The notes under the pieces were generated by a model. That model did not search any database. It had not been told where the DNA came from and was given only the letters and a program-made list of their open reading frames with translations. This document shows, in pieces, positions 13,476-15,998 of a DNA stretch of 15,998 bases; the first letter of the stretch is position 1, and the number at the start of each line of letters is the position of its first letter. This DNA is from Geodermatophilaceae bacterium (GTDB lineage Bacteria > Actinomycetota > Actinomycetes > Mycobacteriales > Geodermatophilaceae). A program made the position numbers and the translations under genes. The stretch spans positions 1 to 15,998 of the forward strand of contig JACCQS010000036.1 of NCBI GenBank assembly GCA_013814015.1, given 5' to 3'.

Positions 13476-13921
13476 GCGACCTGCAGAAGGTCGACCGCGA
13501 ACTGCTGGTCGCCCTGATCCGCGACGGTCGAATGAGCCTGACCGACCTCGCCGAACAGGTCGGGCTGTCGGTGTCGGCGGTGCATCAGCGGGTACGGCGC
13601 CTGGAGAAGCAAGGCTTGATCACCGGATACGTGGCGCAGGTGCGGCCCGACCTGGTCGGTCTTGCGCTGACCGCTTTCGTCTCCATCACGCCGACCGATT
13701 CCGCGGCGCCCGACGACGCTCCTGAGCGGCTGGCCCACCTCGAGGCCGTCGAGGCCTGTCATTCGGTTGCTGGGGAGGAGAGCTACATCCTCAAGGTTCG
13801 AGTGGCCAGTCCGGAAAAGCTGGAAATCCTGCTGCAAGAGATCCGGGCAGCGGCCGGCGTGTCCACTCGTACGACCGTCGTCCTTTCCACGCCGTACGAA
13901 CACCGACCGCTGCCCCTATGA
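13472..13921 (+). CDS. Lrp/AsnC family transcriptional regulator
   Basis: This 149-residue feast/famine regulator normally binds DNA as a dimer or octamer and senses an amino acid. Residues 1-60 form the helix-turn-helix: LQKVDRELLVALIRDGRMSL, then DLAEQVGLSVSAVHQRVRRLEK (recognition helix) and GLITGYVAQV. The remainder is the RAM ligand-binding domain: LALTAFVSI, VEACHSVAGEESYILKVRVA and TRTTVVLSTPYEHRPLPL. The GTG at 13472 gives the usual short N-terminus but has no ribosome site, so coupling to upstream translation is likely. Its stop overlaps the esterase start (ATGA). Lrp regulators often control adjacent genes, so the esterase-ligase genes downstream and the gene's own operon are the likely targets. 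The ligand is unknown. Confidence 0.92.
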   Translation: MSDLQKVDRELLVALIRDGRMSLTDLAEQVGLSVSAVHQRVRRLEKQGLITGYVAQVRPDLVGLALTAFVSITPTDSAAPDDAPERLAHLEAVEACHSVAGEESYILKVRVASPEKLEILLQEIRAAAGVSTRTTVVLSTPYEHRPLPL

Positions 13922-14997
13922 GTTCCCCAGCCGTAGTCGAGGAGGAACTGACGGGGCCAAGAGTCTCTGCCGAGCGCATCATTTTCAGCCTTGTCGACCC
14001 CGATCACGTGCTGGCCGGCGTACGACTGGCGCCGGCGTTATCCACCACGACGCCGCTTGACTTCCGGCGTACGCGGTCCGGATGGGCCCTGAACTTCCGC
14101 AGACCACCGGTTGCGCGAATGGAGTACAAGCTCACCCTCGCCCACTCCGATGGCGGATCCGAAGACATCGTCGATCCGACCAATCCGCTGACCGCACCAG
14201 GAGCCTTCGGGGACAAGTCGGTGATCCTGTTTCCCGGATACAGCGAGCCGGCATGGATGAACTCGGTTGCTGTCGCCGGGGCACTCACCCCGCTCAGCAT
14301 CCCCACCCTCGGACTCGGTGGACCGGTGGAGGCGATGCTGTGGTCGCCGAGAAATTCGACGCCGGACCGACCGATGCCATTGCTGGTTGCCAACGACGGC
14401 CCGGAGTACGCAGAGCTGGCCGACCTGACGCGTTTCGCCGGTGCGCTGATCGGCGCCGGCCGGCTGCCGGAGTTTCGGATGGCCCTGTTGGCACCGGGCG
14501 CCCGTAACGAGTGGTACTCGGCCAAGAACGCCTACACCCGAGCCCTGGTGGACGCAGTTCTTCCGGCCGTCGCCGACGCCGTGGCCGTCGAAGGTCCGGT
14601 GGTCGGTATGGGCTCGAGCCTCGGTGCATTGGCGATGCTGCATGCACATCGTCTGCATCCCAACGTTTTCGGCGGTCTGTTCCTGCAGTCCGGGTCGTTC
14701 TTCGACGTTCGGCTCGATCCGCAGGAACGCGACTTCGCCAGGTTCACCCGACTCACTCGATTCGTCCTTGCCACTCGACGACCAGCAGCCGATCCACAGC
14801 CCATTCCGGTCGTGCTGACCTGCGGCTCCGCCGAGGAGAATCTCGGCAACAACCGGCAGATGACCGGTGCGCTCCTGGCCCAGGGGTATCCGGCGCGGAT
14901 GGTCGAGGTCCCGGATGCGCACAATTTCATCGCGTGGCGCGACGCTCTGGATCCTGCGCTCACAGATCTGCTCACAACCGTATGGTCGCCCGCATGA
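13918..14997 (+). CDS. Enterochelin esterase-like alpha/beta hydrolase
   Basis: This 359-residue protein resembles Fes-type enterochelin esterases. Residues 20-95 look like the N-terminal early-set beta-sandwich (ALNFRRPPVARMEYKLTL, then a DPTNP turn at 86-90). The hydrolase domain follows: LLVANDGPEYAEL (155-167), ARNEWYSAKNAY (195-206), the nucleophile elbow GSSLG with S234 as probable nucleophile, the strand FGGLFLQSGSFFD, and PDAHNFIAW with H335 as probable catalytic histidine. The acid is probably in the VLTCGSAEEN region. There is no signal peptide, so the enzyme is cytoplasmic. No siderophore genes are visible, so 'enterochelin esterase' describes fold, not substrate. It overlaps lrp by 4 bases upstream and the second esterase by 4 bases downstream (ATGA at both). 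Confidence 0.85.
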   Translation: MSSPAVVEEELTGPRVSAERIIFSLVDPDHVLAGVRLAPALSTTTPLDFRRTRSGWALNFRRPPVARMEYKLTLAHSDGGSEDIVDPTNPLTAPGAFGDKSVILFPGYSEPAWMNSVAVAGALTPLSIPTLGLGGPVEAMLWSPRNSTPDRPMPLLVANDGPEYAELADLTRFAGALIGAGRLPEFRMALLAPGARNEWYSAKNAYTRALVDAVLPAVADAVAVEGPVVGMGSSLGALAMLHAHRLHPNVFGGLFLQSGSFFDVRLDPQERDFARFTRLTRFVLATRRPAADPQPIPVVLTCGSAEENLGNNRQMTGALLAQGYPARMVEVPDAHNFIAWRDALDPALTDLLTTVWSPA

Positions 14998-15740
14998 CCA
15001 GACGCGACGAAGTGCAGGTGTCGGCTCCCTCGCTCGGCGGCGCAGGAACGTTGGTCGTGCACGGTCACTACGGCAGGCCGTTCCTGGTCATGGCCTCCGA
15101 GCAGGGTCGGGCGGTCGACTTCGAGAACAACGGCATGGTCGAGGCCGCACGCGACTTGCTCGATGCTGGTCGGGCGAAGCTGTTCTGCATCGATGCCCAC
15201 GACGCCGCCACCTGGTCCAACGATGAGCTTCCGCTCGAGGAGCGAGCCCGTCGGCATCAGGGCTTCGAAGCCTGGATTCTCGACGAGATCGTGCCGCTGA
15301 TCGACGCCGACTGCGGGGGGCGCCAGGACATCGCCACGGTCGGCGTCTCGATGGGCGCCTTCCACGCCGTACTGCTGTCTCTGCGGCGTGCCGATCTGTT
15401 CCCGCTGGCCATCGGGTTGTCCGGCAACTATGACCCATCCTCGTGGAACGGCTGGGGCGCACGAGGTGACGACGCGTACTTCTACAACCCCACGGACTTC
15501 ATTCCGCATCTCGAGGGTGAGCACCTCGATTGGCTGCGGTCGCGACTGTCGGTGCAGCTTGTCGTCGGCCAGGGGCAGTGGGAGGACACCACCGGCTCGC
15601 TGGCCTCGACGCGGCACCTGGCCGGCCTGTTGCAGCACAAGGGCATCCGCTGCGAACTCGATGAATGGGGGCACGACGTCCCGCACGACTGGCCGTCCTG
15701 GCGGCGACAACTGTCCCACCACCTGCCACGGTTCTGCTAG
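14994..15740 (+). CDS. Second esterase of the alpha/beta hydrolase superfamily (COG4947-like)
   Basis: This 248-residue cytoplasmic protein is of the 'putative esterase' type. It has LVVHGHYGRPFLVMASEQGR (20-39), the segment KLFCIDAHDAATWSND (62-77), the nucleophile elbow GVSMG with S119, DLFPLAIGLSGNYD (134-147), and a C-terminal WGHDVPHDW that supplies the likely catalytic histidine (H227 or H231). The frame extends upstream to 14511, but the ATG at 14994 is chosen because it gives a normal N-terminus and an ATGA overlap with the first esterase. The two hydrolases are only distantly alike, the first having an extra N-terminal domain. The TAG stop precedes the ATP-grasp gene by 9 bases. The substrate is unknown; the pairing with a ligase suggests peptide- or ester-type chemistry, which is inference. 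Confidence 0.83.
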   Translation: MTRRDEVQVSAPSLGGAGTLVVHGHYGRPFLVMASEQGRAVDFENNGMVEAARDLLDAGRAKLFCIDAHDAATWSNDELPLEERARRHQGFEAWILDEIVPLIDADCGGRQDIATVGVSMGAFHAVLLSLRRADLFPLAIGLSGNYDPSSWNGWGARGDDAYFYNPTDFIPHLEGEHLDWLRSRLSVQLVVGQGQWEDTTGSLASTRHLAGLLQHKGIRCELDEWGHDVPHDWPSWRRQLSHHLPRFC

Positions 15741-15749
15741 ACCTTGCCC

Positions 15750-15998
15750 ATGAGCCAGCCCGACACGAAGCATCTGATCGGTCTGTTGCTGGGCGCGGAG
15801 GAGGACTGGCCGCGGGCATTCGAAGAACTCCTTGCCAGGGTTGGCCCGATCCGTACCATCGACGGCGCCGCCCACGACGTCTCGGTGCAGCGCCTGACGA
15901 TCGAGCCGTTCGACCTGCGCCAGGACGTCCACCCCGACCTGGTCATCGACCGCCTGGCGTACTGGTACTACCACCCTCGGGAGTGGCTGAAGAAGGCG
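15750..15998 (+). CDS. Probable ATP-grasp ligase, N-terminal part (3' end outside window)
   Basis: The first 83 residues are present and the frame is still open at the window end. The start MSQPDTKHLIGLLLGAEEDW, a middle VQRLTIEPFDLRQ and the segment DLVIDRLAYWYYHPREWLKK look like the pre-ATP-grasp domain of a RimK/glutathione-synthase-like family that I recall next to such esterases in actinobacteria. The ATP-binding part is not in the window, so this rests on N-terminal resemblance and context. Members join a carboxylate to an amine using ATP. The start at 15750 is 9 bases after the esterase TAG, with no ribosome site; TAGACC 6 bases upstream is a degenerate -10 (last base C). Confidence 0.55.
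   Translation, partial: MSQPDTKHLIGLLLGAEEDWPRAFEELLARVGPIRTIDGAAHDVSVQRLTIEPFDLRQDVHPDLVIDRLAYWYYHPREWLKKA

Noticed and set aside
13918..14997. Siderophore-hydrolysis role for the Fes-like esterase
   Set aside because: No siderophore synthesis, uptake or iron-regulator genes or Fur/DtxR-type boxes were noticed nearby. The resemblance is at fold level only.
14532..15974. 480-codon open frame on the minus strand opposite the esterases
   Set aside because: It spans three real genes with ATGA junctions on the plus strand and has no recognisable domain. It is an antisense shadow of high-GC codons, as are similar minus-strand frames at 1049-2281 and 5875-7092.

Overview
The window is high-GC DNA with dense, mostly co-directional genes, GTG starts and TGA stops. 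It matches a high-GC Gram-positive actinobacterium. The order pafB-pafC-(small gene)-tatA-tatC-(DAG kinase)-helY-membrane protein-[5'-3' exonuclease on the opposite strand]-M24 peptidase corresponds, from memory, to Mycobacterium tuberculosis Rv2096c-Rv2089c, including the flipped exonuclease. The DAG kinase and small membrane gene, and DUF3866 beside pafB, suggest a non-mycobacterial actinobacterium, perhaps from the Propionibacteriales. That placement is a guess. I saw no mobile element, CRISPR array, rRNA or tRNA.

Layout: (1) 1-315, the 3' end of a sulfotransferase. (2) 319-1386 on the minus strand, a DUF3866 protein, divergent from pafB. (3) 1433-3387, the WYL-domain regulator pair pafB and pafC, overlapping by ATGA. 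(4) 3397-5060, a small one-TM protein, tatA and tatC. These supply twin-arginine export, apparently without a tatB. (5) 5064-5984, a lipid/diacylglycerol kinase, then 5995-8826, a HelY/Ski2-like RNA helicase. (6) 8866-10188, a Q/G/S/P/Y-rich one-TM protein with a C-terminal DUF4333-like domain. (7) 10215-11132 on the minus strand, a FEN-type 5'-3' exonuclease, convergent with (6) and divergent from (8). (8) 11169-15998, a tightly coupled series: M24 aminopeptidase, acyl-CoA dehydrogenase, Lrp/AsnC regulator, Fes-like esterase, second esterase, and the start of a probable ATP-grasp ligase. There is no gene-free stretch over 300 bases; the longest gap is 95 bases, between tatA and tatC.

Two patterns cut across the genes. 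Six genes have a TANNNT -10 hexamer ending 6-8 bases before the start codon, five of them GTG, which predicts leaderless transcripts. All four TAG stops in the window lie inside a -10-like hexamer for the next gene (three good, one degenerate); every other stop is TGA. A perfect 13-bp inverted repeat also lies inside the DUF3866 gene. The best candidate for an under-described system is the Lrp - esterase - esterase - ATP-grasp unit at the right end, which looks like a ligase plus two cytoplasmic hydrolases under a local amino-acid-type regulator.
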